Part shown: positions 10,257-18,763 of the stretch, piece by piece
How the letters are laid out: every line of letters starts with the position of its first letter
Numbering within the stretch: position 1 is the first letter of the stretch
Assembly (NCBI GenBank): GCA_001556125.1
Contig: LSIG01000167.1
Span: 1 to 24,936, forward strand
DNA length: 24,936 nucleotides
DNA from: Rhizobiales bacterium CCH10-E5
GTDB lineage: Bacteria; Pseudomonadota; Alphaproteobacteria; Rhizobiales; Beijerinckiaceae
Direction of reading: 5' to 3'
The notes under the pieces: generated by a model
The model's database searches: none
What the model was told of the DNA's origin: nothing
The model's input: the letters and a program-made list of their open reading frames with translations, nothing else
Made by a program: the position numbers and the translations under genes

Positions 10257-10277
10257 TCGAGTTCTTCCAAAACTCGA
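10257..10277 (+). promoter_or_regulatory. Inverted repeat in the petA leader
   Basis: TCGAGTT and AACTCGA form a perfect 7-bp inverted repeat with a 7-base spacer. It ends 23 nt before the petA GTG start, in an AT-richer stretch of the 193-bp gap upstream of petABC. It could be an operator or a hairpin in the 5-prime leader. A TTGCAA at 10249-10254 resembles a -35 element, but no convincing -10 follows. Confidence 0.4.
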
Positions 10278-10300
10278 CTGACGTTTTAGAGGATTGGATC

Positions 10301-10852
10301 GTGGCGAACGCGACCGATACGAAACCGACCGAAACCACCCGCCGCGATTTCCTGATGCTGGCCACCGGCGCGGCCGGTGCCGTCGGCCTCGGCGCCGTCG
10401 TCGTTCCGCTGGTCAGCCAGCTCGCGCCGGACGCGCAGACGGTCGCCGCCGGTGCGCCGATCGATCTCGATCTCGCCCCGATCGCGGAAGGCCAGGCGAT
10501 CAAGCTGTTCTGGCGCGGCAAGCTCATCTTCGTGCGTCACCGCACCAAGAAGGAGATCGACGAGGCGCGCGCGGTCAATGTCGCCACGCTGCCCGATCCG
10601 CAGCCCGACCAGGCCCGCGTCAAGCAGGGCCACGAGCAGTTCCTCGTCGTGTACGGCAACTGCACCCATCTCGGCTGCGTGCCGCTGGGCAACGCTCCCG
10701 GCGATCCGAAGGGCGATTTCGACGGCTGGTTCTGCCCCTGCCACGGCTCGCACTACGATTCGTCGGGCCGCATCCGCAAGGGCCCGGCGCCGCTCAACCT
10801 GCCGATCCCGCCCTACGCGTTCAGCGCCGACACCAAGATCCGGATCGGCTGA
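10301..10852 (+). CDS. petA: Ubiquinol-cytochrome c reductase Rieske iron-sulfur subunit
   Basis: 183 residues from GTG 10301, with GAGG about 8 nt upstream. A twin-arginine motif (RRDF at 14-17) precedes a hydrophobic segment at about 20-42, the usual Tat-dependent membrane anchor of Rieske proteins. The soluble domain carries the [2Fe-2S] ligands in CTHLGC (Cys121, His123) and CPCHGS (Cys145, His148). The disulfide cysteines are Cys126 and Cys147. [12 protein letters not shown] is the proline-rich loop. The subunit takes the first electron from ubiquinol at the Qo site and passes it to cytochrome c1. It is the first gene of petABC, 53 nt before petB. Confidence 0.97.
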   Translation: MANATDTKPTETTRRDFLMLATGAAGAVGLGAVVVPLVSQLAPDAQTVAAGAPIDLDLAPIAEGQAIKLFWRGKLIFVRHRTKKEIDEARAVNVATLPDPQPDQARVKQGHEQFLVVYGNCTHLGCVPLGNAPGDPKGDFDGWFCPCHGSHYDSSGRIRKGPAPLNLPIPPYAFSADTKIRIG

Positions 10853-10905
10853 GCGTTCCGCTCGCCCCGATCCCGCCTGTACGAGACAGCCCCGAGGCAA
10901 TCCGC

Positions 10906-12189
10906 ATGAGTGGTCATAGCTCCTACGTCCCGAAGACAGGTTTCGAGCGCTGGCTCGATGCGCGCCTGCCGATCATCCGCCTCGCGCATGATTCGGCGGT
11001 ATCCTATCCGGTGCCGCGCAACCTGAACTATTTCTGGACCTTCGGCGGCATCCTGGTGTTCATGCTGGTGGCCCAGATCGTCACCGGCGTGATCCTGGTG
11101 ATGCACTACACGCCCCATGCGACGATGGCGTTCAACTCCGTTGAGCACATCATGCGCGACGTGAACTACGGCTGGCTGCTGCGCTATCTGCACTCCAACG
11201 GCGCCTCGATGTTCTTCCTGGCGGTCTACATCCACATCTTCCGCGGTCTCTATTACGGCTCCTACAAGGCCCCGCGCGAGGTGCTCTGGATCCTGGGCGT
11301 CGTCATCCTGCTGCTGATGATGGCCACCGCCTTTATGGGCTACGTGCTGCCCTGGGGCCAGATGTCCTTCTGGGGCGCCACCGTCATCACCAACCTGTTC
11401 TCGGCGCTGCCGGTCATCGGCGAGACGATCGTGACCTTCCTGTGGGGTGGCTACTCGGTCGACAATCCGACGCTGAACCGCTTCTTCTCGCTGCACTACC
11501 TGCTGCCGTTCATGATCTTCGGCGTGGTCATCCTCCACGTCTGGGCGCTGCACCATGTCGGCCAGAACAACCCGACCGGCGTCGAGGTGAAGAACGTCGC
11601 CAAGGACACCGTGCCGTTCACGCCCTATGCGACGGTCAAGGACCTGTTCGCGATGGTGTGCTTCATCTTCGTGTTCTCCTATTTCGTGTTCTACACCCCG
11701 AACTTCCTCGGCCATGCCGATAACTACATCCCGGCCAACCCGGCCGTGACGCCTGCGCACATCGTTCCGGAGTGGTACTTCCTGCCCTTCTACGCGATCC
11801 TGCGCGCCGTTCCCGACAAGCTCGGCGGTGTCATCGCCATGGGTGCGGCCATCGTCGTTCTGGCCTTCCTGCCCTGGATCGACAGCTCCAAGGTCAAGTC
11901 GATGAGCTATCGCCCGATCGCCCGTCAGCTCTTCTGGGCCTTCGTCGTGGTCTGCATCGGCCTTGGCTGGCTCGGCGCCATGCCGGCGGAAGGCGGCTAT
12001 GTCATCGCCTCGCAGATCTTCACGGTGCTTTATTTCGGCTACTTCGTGGCGCTGTTCGTCGTCGGCCTGTTCGAACGGCCGAAGGCGCTGCCGAATTCGA
12101 TCGCCGATTCCGTGCTCGGCTCGCTCCAGGGCGGATCGGGTGCTCGCATGGGCAGCGCCGTCGCCGCCGAACCCAACGCCAAGGGCTGA
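10906..12189 (+). CDS. petB: Cytochrome b subunit of the bc1 complex
   Basis: 427 residues starting at ATG 10906. Eight membrane helices are expected. The four haem-ligand histidines are His96, His110, His197 and His211, each pair 14 residues apart, as in mitochondrial-type cytochrome b. The Qo-site PEWY motif is present in [19 protein letters not shown]. Length and arrangement are those of a full one-piece cytochrome b, not the split b6/subunit IV type. It carries the low- and high-potential haems for the Q cycle. The gene ends 8 nt before petC. It is separate from cytochrome c1, unlike the fused fbcH of Bradyrhizobium relatives. Confidence 0.97.
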   Translation: MSGHSSYVPKTGFERWLDARLPIIRLAHDSAVSYPVPRNLNYFWTFGGILVFMLVAQIVTGVILVMHYTPHATMAFNSVEHIMRDVNYGWLLRYLHSNGASMFFLAVYIHIFRGLYYGSYKAPREVLWILGVVILLLMMATAFMGYVLPWGQMSFWGATVITNLFSALPVIGETIVTFLWGGYSVDNPTLNRFFSLHYLLPFMIFGVVILHVWALHHVGQNNPTGVEVKNVAKDTVPFTPYATVKDLFAMVCFIFVFSYFVFYTPNFLGHADNYIPANPAVTPAHIVPEWYFLPFYAILRAVPDKLGGVIAMGAAIVVLAFLPWIDSSKVKSMSYRPIARQLFWAFVVVCIGLGWLGAMPAEGGYVIASQIFTVLYFGYFVALFVVGLFERPKALPNSIADSVLGSLQGGSGARMGSAVAAEPNAKG

Positions 12190-12197
12190 GACGAATC

Positions 12198-13067
12198 ATG
12201 AGCAAGATGTTGGTTCGTTCGGCCGCTGTCGGTCTCCTGCTCGCAGCGCTGCCGCTCACCGCCCACGCCGCTGGCGAGCGTGTCGAGCCGCCGGCGCTGA
12301 GCTGGTCGTTCTCCGGGCCCTTCGGCAAGTTCGACCGCGCGCAGCTGCAGCGCGGCTACAAGATCTACAAGGAGGTCTGCGCGAACTGCCACAGCGCCTC
12401 GCTGCTGAAGTTCCGCAACCTGTCGCAGCCGGGCGGGCCGGAGTTCACGCCCGGCCAGGTCACGGCCCTGGCCGCCACCTACCAGATCAAGGACGGCCCC
12501 AACGAGGCCGGCGAGATGTTCGAGCGGCCGGGTCGTCCGGCCGACGCCTTCCCGTCGCCCTTCCCGAACGAGCAGGCGGCGCGCGCTGCCAATGGCGGCG
12601 CCTATCCGCCCGACATGTCGGTGCTGGCCAAGGCGCGCACCTATGAGCGTGGCTTCCCGCGCTTCATCTTCGACATCTTCACGCAGTATCAGGAGCAGGG
12701 GCCGGACTACATCGCCGCGCTGCTGACTGGGTACAAGGACCCGCCGCCGGAGGGTGTTACCCTGCAGCCGGGCCAGTACTACAACACCTATATGCCCGGT
12801 CATCTGATCGCGATGCCGAACGTGCTGAACGATGGCCAGGTCGAGTTCCCGAAGGGGCCGGACGGTCAGCCGCAGGTGCCGGAGACCGCCAAGCAGTATG
12901 CCAAGGACGTCACGGCGTTCCTGATGTGGGCCGCGGAGCCGCATCTCGAGGCGCGCAAGCGTCTCGGCCTGCAGGTCATGCTGTTCCTGCTGATCTTCGG
13001 CGGGCTGCTCTACTACACGAAGAAGAAGATCTGGTCGCGCATGCCCGACGGCACGCCCGCCCACTGA
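12198..13067 (+). CDS. petC: Cytochrome c1 subunit of the bc1 complex
   Basis: 289 residues from ATG 12198. A Sec signal peptide covers about residues 1-25 (LLLAALPLTAHAAG). The covalent haem motif is CANCH at 61-65. The sixth ligand is the methionine in PGHLIAMPNVL (about residue 206). A single C-terminal membrane anchor lies near 258-273 (VMLFLLIFGGLLYY), followed by a lysine-rich cytoplasmic end. It accepts electrons from the Rieske protein and passes them to a soluble or membrane cytochrome c. It is the last gene of petABC, followed 18 nt later by a strong intrinsic terminator. Confidence 0.97.
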   Translation: MSKMLVRSAAVGLLLAALPLTAHAAGERVEPPALSWSFSGPFGKFDRAQLQRGYKIYKEVCANCHSASLLKFRNLSQPGGPEFTPGQVTALAATYQIKDGPNEAGEMFERPGRPADAFPSPFPNEQAARAANGGAYPPDMSVLAKARTYERGFPRFIFDIFTQYQEQGPDYIAALLTGYKDPPPEGVTLQPGQYYNTYMPGHLIAMPNVLNDGQVEFPKGPDGQPQVPETAKQYAKDVTAFLMWAAEPHLEARKRLGLQVMLFLLIFGGLLYYTKKKIWSRMPDGTPAH

Positions 13068-13085
13068 TCCGATCCGCTTCCGCAG

Positions 13086-13110
13086 AAGGCCCCGGCGACG
13101 GGGCCTTTTT
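13086..13110 (+). terminator. Intrinsic terminator of petABC
   Basis: An 8-bp stem (AAGGCCCC and GGGGCCTT) with a 6-base loop runs into a five-T tract ending at 13110. It starts 18 nt after the petC stop and has the textbook form of a Rho-independent terminator. Confidence 0.9.
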
Positions 13111-13117
13111 CGTTGGT

Positions 13118-13138
13118 GCCGCCGCTTGAAGCGGCGGC
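13118..13138. repeat. Perfect GC-rich palindrome between petC terminator and mtnP
   Basis: Ten-base arms (GCCGCCGCTT and AAGCGGCGGC) flank a single central G. It starts 7 nt after the terminator T-run and ends about 40 nt before the mtnP start. It has no T-run of its own. It may be a leader hairpin or a protein-binding site for the mtn operon. Confidence 0.45.
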
Positions 13139-13179
13139 GGCCGCGCGGCACAGTCCCGCTCGGCAGCAGGGATATCGAG

Positions 13180-14058
13180 ATGAGCGAAGCGGTTCTGGGA
13201 ATCATCGGCGGGTCGGGCATCTACGACCTGCCGGGGTTGAGCGATCTGCGCGAGGAGCGGATCGAGAGCCCCTGGGGCGAGCCGTCCGACGTGCTCCGCA
13301 TCGGCCGGATGGGGCGAACCCGGATCGTGTTCCTGCCCCGCCATGGCCGCGGCCATGCGATCCCGCCGTCGGAGATCAACTACCGCGCCAATATCGACGT
13401 GATGAAACGGGCCGGGGTCACCGATCTCGTCTCGCTGTCGGCCTGCGGCTCCTACAAGGCCGAGCTCTATCCGGGGCTGTTCGTGCTGGTCGACCAGTTC
13501 GTCGATCGCACCAATGGCAGGGCTTCCTCCTTTTTCGGGCGCGGCTGCGTCGCCCATGTCTCCGTCGCGCATCCCGTGGGGCCGGCGCTGCAGGGGCTGA
13601 TCGCGGAGGCCGCGACGACCGAGGGGCTGCCCTTCGTGCGCGGCGGCACGCTGGTGACGATGGAGGGGCCGCAATTCTCGACCTATGCGGAATCGATGAC
13701 CTACAAGACGCTGGGCTACGACCTCATCGGCATGACCGCGATGCCGGAGGCCAAGCTCGCCCGCGAGGCCGAGATCACCTACGCCACGGTCGCGATGGTG
13801 ACCGACTATGACTGCTGGCACGAGGAGCACGGGCCGGTCGATGTCGCCGCCGTGGTCAAGGTTCTGCATGAAAATGCCGACAAGGCGAAGCGCCTCGTGG
13901 CGCGGCTGGCGGCGGACTTTCCCGCGGAGCGGGTGCCCTGTCCCGCCGGGTCGCACAACGCCCTCGACAATGCCCTCATCACTGCGCCCACGATGCGCGA
14001 CCCCGCTCTGCTCGCCAAGCTCGACGCCGTGGCGGGGCGAGTCCTGAAAGCGGCCTGA
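13180..14058 (+). CDS. mtnP: S-methyl-5'-thioadenosine phosphorylase
   Basis: 292 residues from ATG 13180, with an AGCAGGGA ribosome site. It cleaves 5-prime-methylthioadenosine (MTA) with phosphate to adenine and 5-methylthioribose-1-phosphate. Family blocks: [15 protein letters not shown] at the phosphate-binding N-terminus, [32 protein letters not shown], and [13 protein letters not shown]. The two aspartates of that last block bind 6-aminopurines in the MTA-phosphorylase subfamily and separate it from guanosine/inosine phosphorylases. It is the first gene of the mtnP-apt-mtnA-aldolase operon, 5 nt before apt, which would recycle the released adenine. Confidence 0.93.
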   Translation: MSEAVLGIIGGSGIYDLPGLSDLREERIESPWGEPSDVLRIGRMGRTRIVFLPRHGRGHAIPPSEINYRANIDVMKRAGVTDLVSLSACGSYKAELYPGLFVLVDQFVDRTNGRASSFFGRGCVAHVSVAHPVGPALQGLIAEAATTEGLPFVRGGTLVTMEGPQFSTYAESMTYKTLGYDLIGMTAMPEAKLAREAEITYATVAMVTDYDCWHEEHGPVDVAAVVKVLHENADKAKRLVARLAADFPAERVPCPAGSHNALDNALITAPTMRDPALLAKLDAVAGRVLKAA

Positions 14059-14063
14059 CGATC

Positions 14064-14591
14064 ATGAAACTCGCCGACAGTATCCGCGCCATCCCGGATT
14101 ATCCCAAGCCCGGTATCGTCTTTCGCGACATCACCACGCTGCTGGGGGATGCGCGCGCCTTTCGCCGCGCGGTCGACGAGTTGGTGCAGCCTTTCGCCGG
14201 GCTGAAGATCGCCAAGATCGCCGGGATCGAGGCGCGCGGTTTCATCCTCGGCGGGGCCGTCGCCCATCAGCTCTCGGCCGGTTTCGTGCCCGTGCGGAAG
14301 AAGGGCAAGCTGCCGCATGAGACGGTCAGCGTCACCTATGAGCTCGAATACGGCACCGACGAGATCGAGGTCCACAAGGATGCCGTTTCGCCCGGCGAAC
14401 GCGTCCTGCTGGTCGACGATCTGATCGCGACCGGGGGCACCGCCGAGGCTGCGGTGAACCTGCTCTCGCGTCTGGGGGCGGAGGTCGTCGCCGCTTGCTT
14501 CATCGTCGACCTGCCCGATCTCGGCGGCGCCGATCGCGTCCGCCGGCTCGGCGTGCCGGTTCGCACGCTCGTCGCTTTCGGTGGGCATTGA
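14064..14591 (+). CDS. apt: Adenine phosphoribosyltransferase
   Basis: 175 residues. It converts adenine and PRPP to AMP and diphosphate. The N-terminus ([20 protein letters not shown]) is the typical Apt start. The [15 protein letters not shown] block and the PRPP-binding [16 protein letters not shown] motif are intact. Length matches the family. It lies between mtnP, which produces adenine, and mtnA, which takes the other product, so its position suits adenine recycling from MTA. The ribosome site is weak, and coupling to mtnP translation is likely. Confidence 0.96.
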   Translation: MKLADSIRAIPDYPKPGIVFRDITTLLGDARAFRRAVDELVQPFAGLKIAKIAGIEARGFILGGAVAHQLSAGFVPVRKKGKLPHETVSVTYELEYGTDEIEVHKDAVSPGERVLLVDDLIATGGTAEAAVNLLSRLGAEVVAACFIVDLPDLGGADRVRRLGVPVRTLVAFGGH

Positions 14592-14598
14592 CGCCCGC

Positions 14599-15708
14599 AT
14601 GAGAATCAACGGCCAGCATTACCGCACGATCTGGCTCGCGCCGGATGGCTGGCGCGTCTGCGTCATCGACCAGACGCGGCTGCCCTTTCGCTTCGAGACG
14701 GTGACCCTGTCCTCTGCCGAGGCAGGGGCCCAGGCGATCCGCTCGATGGTCGTGCGCGGAGCCCCTCTGATCGGCGCGACGGCGGCCTATGGCGTGGCTC
14801 TGGCGATGCGGGCCGATCCGTCCGACGCCGCGCTGGACGAGGCTCTGACCCTGCTCGGCGCAACGCGGCCGACGGCTGTCAATCTGCACTGGGCGCTCGG
14901 CCGAATGGGCTGCGTCCTGAAGCCGCTGGACCCGGGCCGGCGTGCCGAGATGGCCTATTCCGAGGCGGAGCTGATCTGCGACGAGGACGTGGCGCTGTGC
15001 CGGTCGATCGGCGAGCATGGGCTCGGCGTCATCCGCTCGATCGCGGCCGAGAAGGCCGGAGGGGCGAGCGTCAACATCCTGACCCATTGCAATGCCGGCT
15101 GGCTCGCCACCGTCGACTGGGGCACGGCGCTGGCGCCGATCTATCTCGCCCATGACGCCGGCATTCCCGTCCATGTCTGGGTCGACGAGACGCGGCCCCG
15201 CAACCAGGGCGCGGCGCTGACGGCCTATGAGCTCGGCGCGCATGGCGTGCCGCATACGGTGATCGCCGACAATGCCGGCGGCCATCTGATGCAGCATGGC
15301 GAGGTGGACATGGTCATCGTCGGCACCGACCGGACGACCGCGACCGGCGACGTCGCGAACAAGATCGGCACCTATCTCAAGGCGCTGGCCGCGCATGACA
15401 ACGGCGTGCCCTTCTATGTCGCGCTGCCCTCGCCGACGATCGACTGGAGCCTGTCGGACGGGCTGCGGGAGATCCCGATCGAGGAGCGCTCGGCGCGGGA
15501 GGTGACGCATCTGTCCGGTCTGGCGGAGGACGGCGAGGTGCGTTCGATCCGCGTGGTCGCGCCGGGCAGCAACGCCGCCAACCCGGCCTTCGACGTCACC
15601 CCCGCCCGGCTCGTGACCGGGCTGATCACCGAGCGCGGCGTCTGCGAGGCGAGCGCGGAAGGGCTGGCCGGGCTGTTTCCCGACCGGGCAGGCCGGCCGC
15701 AAGCGTGA
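14599..15708 (+). CDS. mtnA: S-methyl-5-thioribose-1-phosphate isomerase
   Basis: 369 residues from ATG 14599; a GTG at 14581 would overlap apt by 11 nt and has no ribosome site. It isomerises 5-methylthioribose-1-phosphate to 5-methylthioribulose-1-phosphate. The catalytic cysteine is in THCNAG (Cys164) and the catalytic aspartate in [18 protein letters not shown] (Asp244). Other family blocks are [16 protein letters not shown] and the [14 protein letters not shown] stretch. These features match MtnA rather than the eIF2B regulatory relatives. It receives the MtnP product directly, so no MtnK kinase is needed. The aldolase gene follows after 13 nt. Confidence 0.95.
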   Translation: MRINGQHYRTIWLAPDGWRVCVIDQTRLPFRFETVTLSSAEAGAQAIRSMVVRGAPLIGATAAYGVALAMRADPSDAALDEALTLLGATRPTAVNLHWALGRMGCVLKPLDPGRRAEMAYSEAELICDEDVALCRSIGEHGLGVIRSIAAEKAGGASVNILTHCNAGWLATVDWGTALAPIYLAHDAGIPVHVWVDETRPRNQGAALTAYELGAHGVPHTVIADNAGGHLMQHGEVDMVIVGTDRTTATGDVANKIGTYLKALAAHDNGVPFYVALPSPTIDWSLSDGLREIPIEERSAREVTHLSGLAEDGEVRSIRVVAPGSNAANPAFDVTPARLVTGLITERGVCEASAEGLAGLFPDRAGRPQA

Positions 15709-15721
15709 GCAGGACAGGATC

Positions 15722-16366
15722 ATGACGAGAGACGAACTCGGCGCCGGCATCGTCGCCGTCGCACAGGCGATCGATGTTGCGGGCTTCTGCCCGTCGAAAT
15801 CGGGCAATGTCTCGGCGCGGACGGAGGCCGGCTTCCTGATCACGCCGTCGGGCCTGCCCTATGCGCAGACGACACCGGCGGATCTGATCGAGCTCTCGCT
15901 CGACGGCGTCGTGCTCTCGGGCGCGCGCAAGCCGTCCTCGGAATGGCCTTTCCATGCCGCGATCTACCGCGCCCGGCCCGAGGCGCAGGCGATCGTGCAC
16001 ACGCATTCGCCGCGGGCCACGGCGCTGTCCTGCACGCGCCGGGGCATCCCCGCCTTCCATTACATGATCGCGCTCTGCGGCGGCGCCGACATCCGCTGCG
16101 CCGACTACGCCACTTTCGGCACGCCGGAGCTGGCGGAGAATGCCGTGCGGGCTCTGGAGGGGCGCAAGGCGGTGCTGCTCGCCAATCACGGCGTCATCGC
16201 GCTCGGCGCCTCGCTCGCGGGAGCGCACCAGATCGTGGCGGAGGTCGAGAATCTCGCGGGCCAGTATCTCGACATCCTCGCCGCAGGGCTCGAACCGGTC
16301 ATCCTCGACGAGGCCGAGATGGCGCGGGTGAGCGCGAAGTTCGCGGGCTACGGCAAGGTCGGCTGA
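15722..16366 (+). CDS. Class II aldolase, probable 5-methylthioribulose-1-phosphate aldolase
   Basis: 214 residues, with an AGGACAGG ribosome site. It belongs to the FucA/AraD zinc aldolase family. Metal ligands His93 and His95 (HTHS) and His156 (ANHG), with the catalytic glutamate Glu74 (SSEWPFH), fall within one residue of E. coli fuculose-phosphate aldolase numbering. The phosphate-binding SGNVSAR and TPSG motifs are present. Its position directly after mtnP-apt-mtnA suggests the Ald2-type enzyme of the MTA/DHAP shunt known from Rhodospirillum rubrum, which splits 5-methylthioribulose-1-phosphate to DHAP and 2-methylthioacetaldehyde. MtnB dehydratase is in the same superfamily and is the main alternative, but no mtnC or mtnD is in view. 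The family is certain; the substrate is inferred from context. Confidence 0.8.
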   Translation: MTRDELGAGIVAVAQAIDVAGFCPSKSGNVSARTEAGFLITPSGLPYAQTTPADLIELSLDGVVLSGARKPSSEWPFHAAIYRARPEAQAIVHTHSPRATALSCTRRGIPAFHYMIALCGGADIRCADYATFGTPELAENAVRALEGRKAVLLANHGVIALGASLAGAHQIVAEVENLAGQYLDILAAGLEPVILDEAEMARVSAKFAGYGKVG

Positions 16367-16430
16367 AGGCGAGGGTCACCCGCACTCGGGCATCTTACGG
16401 CTTGTTAAGGCCCGTGCCGCATGAAAGGGC

Positions 16431-17732
16431 ATGATCCTATCGCCGTATCTGCATGCCTCCCTGGATATGCTCGGCATTGCTGCCTGCGAGTACGACGCGC
16501 GGCTGGAGGCCGTCGGCTGGAACAACACGTTCCTGCAATTCTTCCCGGAGGATGACGGCGAGATCTATGTCGGCGAGCCCTATGCGGACAATCTCGTCCG
16601 GTTCTATCGCTGCCGCCTCTCGCCGGAGGAGATGCCCGACGTCGAGCGCTACATCGCGGAGGGCGTCGCGCGCCACGAGAATCAGACGCAGCCCTTCGAG
16701 TTCATTCACAATGGCCGCCGGCTGCGCGCCTCGTCCCTTCGCGCTCCCGAGGGCGGGCGGGTCAGGTTGTGGCAACGGCTGGATGCCGAGCATCGCACCG
16801 AGGCCGTTCCCGAGCTCGTGCTGCCCGTGTTCGAGGCGCTTCCCTTCATTCCCGACGGGGCGACCATTCTCGATGCGGCAGACCGCATCGTCGCCGCCAA
16901 CGATGCCTTCAGGCAGCTCTATGGCCTGCCCGCGGACCGGCCCGTGGTCGGATGCACGCTCGACGACATCATCGCCTGGTGCTGGCGTGGCGATTCACCG
17001 GCGGGGGCCTGGCGAGCCGCCATTCGCAATGGCCTGCGCTATGACGGCGCGCCCTTCGAGATCGAGCTGCCCGGCCAGCGCTGGCTGAGGGTGATCGCCC
17101 GTCATGGCACCGGCGGCATCGGCTTTTTCACTCACGCCGATATCACCGCCGCCAAGCGCCAGCACATCGAGCTCGTCGAGGCGAAGGCGGCTCTGCAGCG
17201 GGCCAACGACGAGCTGGCGAAGCTCGCAGGCACCGACGCGCTGACAGGCCTCGCCAACCGGCGCGCCTTCATGGCGTTCCTCGCTGCGGAGGCGCGGATC
17301 GCCAGACCGCTGTCGCTGCTGGCGATCGATGTCGATCACTTCAAGGCGATCAACGACCGCTTCGGCCATCTCGTCGGCGACGCCTGTCTCAAGATGATCG
17401 GGTCGATCGTGGCCAAGCAGGCGAGCGGCCCCCGGCGGCTGGTTTCCCGCATCGGCGGCGAGGAATTCGGCGTGGTTCTCGGCGGAGCTTCGTTGGCGGA
17501 GGCTCACCGGACGGGACTCGCAATTCGTGCGGCGCTGGCTCACGCGCCCTGGCGAAGCCTCCACCCCGCCCTGGACCGTGCGACGATCTCGATCGGGCTC
17601 TGCACCGCCAAGGGGCCGGTCGACGAGGACATGCTCTATGGCTGCGCCGACGAGCAGCTTTACGCGGCCAAGCGCAACGGTCGCGACCGGATCGAGTCGC
17701 GACCATTGGCAGGAACACGCCGCACGGCTTGA
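16431..17732 (+). CDS. PAS-GGDEF diguanylate cyclase
   Basis: 433 residues; no membrane segment, so cytoplasmic. Two PAS-like regions precede the catalytic domain. The first is at about residues 10-120 (begins LDMLGIAACEYDARLEAVG) and the second at about 135-240 (ATILDAADRIVAANDAFRQL). A short coiled-coil linker follows (VEAKAALQRANDELAKLAGT). The GGDEF domain starts TDALTGLANRRAF. It has the metal-binding IDVDHFKAINDRFGH and an intact GGEEF active site at 342-346, so it should make c-di-GMP from two GTP. The inhibitory I-site RxxD, expected nine residues before GGEEF, is absent. The signal sensed is unknown. It is monocistronic and convergent with the DHDPS-family gene. Confidence 0.92.
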   Translation: MILSPYLHASLDMLGIAACEYDARLEAVGWNNTFLQFFPEDDGEIYVGEPYADNLVRFYRCRLSPEEMPDVERYIAEGVARHENQTQPFEFIHNGRRLRASSLRAPEGGRVRLWQRLDAEHRTEAVPELVLPVFEALPFIPDGATILDAADRIVAANDAFRQLYGLPADRPVVGCTLDDIIAWCWRGDSPAGAWRAAIRNGLRYDGAPFEIELPGQRWLRVIARHGTGGIGFFTHADITAAKRQHIELVEAKAALQRANDELAKLAGTDALTGLANRRAFMAFLAAEARIARPLSLLAIDVDHFKAINDRFGHLVGDACLKMIGSIVAKQASGPRRLVSRIGGEEFGVVLGGASLAEAHRTGLAIRAALAHAPWRSLHPALDRATISIGLCTAKGPVDEDMLYGCADEQLYAAKRNGRDRIESRPLAGTRRTA

Positions 17733-17778
17733 CTGGACGGCCGGCGGCCTTGGCGCCGCCGAACGGCTTTGGCCCCCG

Positions 17779-18714
17779 TCAGCCCTTCGCCCACTCCGTG
17801 TACCAGCGCTTGAAGAGCGCGAGCTGGGTGCGGGCGTAGTGCTTCTGGCCCTCGCTCAGGCTGTCGGACGCGTTGAAGTGCAGCGCGTATTCGGGGTTGC
17901 CCTCGAGCACCATCAGATACTTGTAGAACAGCACAAGATCCGGACCCTCGTCGAAGCTCGAGAGCACGGCGAGCGCGCCATCCAGCTCGAGCGCCTTGGC
18001 GCGGGCCGCGACGTCGCCCGTGGCGGCCTTCTCGCAGAGCGAGACGAGGCGCAGCACCGGCTCCGGCAGCACGTTGCCGATGCCGGTGATCGCGCCGCTG
18101 GCGCCGCAGTTGACGAAGCCGTGGAAGACCTGCGTGTCGACGCCGACCATCAGGATGATGTCCTCCGACTGGCCGGTGATGTTCTCGGCCGCGTAGGTCA
18201 GGCTCTTGGCGCCGCCGAACTCCTTGAAGCCGATCAGGTTGGGGTAGCTCTCGCGCAGCTTGAAGAAAAGATCGGCACGCGTCTCGAAGCCGTAATAGGG
18301 GCTGTTGTAGATTACCGCCGGCAGGCCCTCGGCAGCCTCAAGGATCGCGCCGAAATGCGCGGCCTGGGCCGAGGCGGAGGGGCCGCGCGAGAGCACGCGC
18401 GGGATCACCATCAGGCCCTTTGCGCCGACACGCTTGCCATGGGCGGCGAAGGCGGCGGCGCGCTGGGTGTTCTGGGCACCGGTGCCGACGATGACCGGGA
18501 CGCCGGCCTCACACAGGCGGGCAACGCCTTCCATGCGCTGCTCGTCGGTCAGGAGCGGCCAGTCGCCCATCGAGCCGCAATAGACCACCGCGGACATGCC
18601 GGCGGCGACCAGCTCCTGGCCCTTGCGGACGAGGGCGTCGAAATCCGGGGTGCGATCCGCCTTGCAGGGCGTCATGAGGGCCGGGATCGTGCCGGAGAAG
18701 ATGTTCGAAGCCAT
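17779..18714 (-). CDS. DHDPS-family lyase/deaminase (candidate pyrroline-4-hydroxy-2-carboxylate deaminase)
   Basis: 311 residues, a class I aldolase-type TIM barrel. The Schiff-base lysine is Lys164 (GFKEFGG) and the proton-relay tyrosine is Tyr136 (IYNSPYYG). The usual GTTGE loop of true DapA is replaced by CGSMGDWPLLT at 46-56, so this is probably not lysine-pathway DapA. The overall sequence resembles the DHDPS-like proteins linked to hydroxyproline breakdown in proteobacteria, as far as I can recall. There the enzyme removes ammonia and water from pyrroline-4-hydroxy-2-carboxylate to give 2-oxoglutarate semialdehyde. The Xaa-Pro peptidase gene upstream fits such a role. No hydroxyproline epimerase or dehydrogenase is in the window, so the substrate stays open. 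Confidence 0.8.
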   Translation of the reverse strand: MASNIFSGTIPALMTPCKADRTPDFDALVRKGQELVAAGMSAVVYCGSMGDWPLLTDEQRMEGVARLCEAGVPVIVGTGAQNTQRAAAFAAHGKRVGAKGLMVIPRVLSRGPSASAQAAHFGAILEAAEGLPAVIYNSPYYGFETRADLFFKLRESYPNLIGFKEFGGAKSLTYAAENITGQSEDIILMVGVDTQVFHGFVNCGASGAITGIGNVLPEPVLRLVSLCEKAATGDVAARAKALELDGALAVLSSFDEGPDLVLFYKYLMVLEGNPEYALHFNASDSLSEGQKHYARTQLALFKRWYTEWAKG

Positions 18715-18763
18715 CTGCTTCTTCCTTCGCTTGTTCTTGTTGGGTCTCGGGTGGCGGATCGGT

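Noticed and set aside
8098..10527. 809-codon open frame on the minus strand, antisense to the ABC exporter
   Set aside because: It has low-complexity, Asp/Arg/Gly-rich content and no family motif. It is fully antisense to a well-conserved exporter and petA, as expected from the codon bias of GC-rich DNA.
15722..16366. MtnB (methylthioribulose-1-phosphate dehydratase) as the identity of the aldolase
   Set aside because: Spacing of Glu74, His93, His95 and His156 matches FucA-type aldolases, and no mtnC or mtnD is nearby. It is not fully excluded.
17742..17761. 7-bp GC hairpin between the convergent GGDEF and DHDPS-family genes as a terminator
   Set aside because: No T-run on either strand and a short stem; such stems are common by chance at this GC content.
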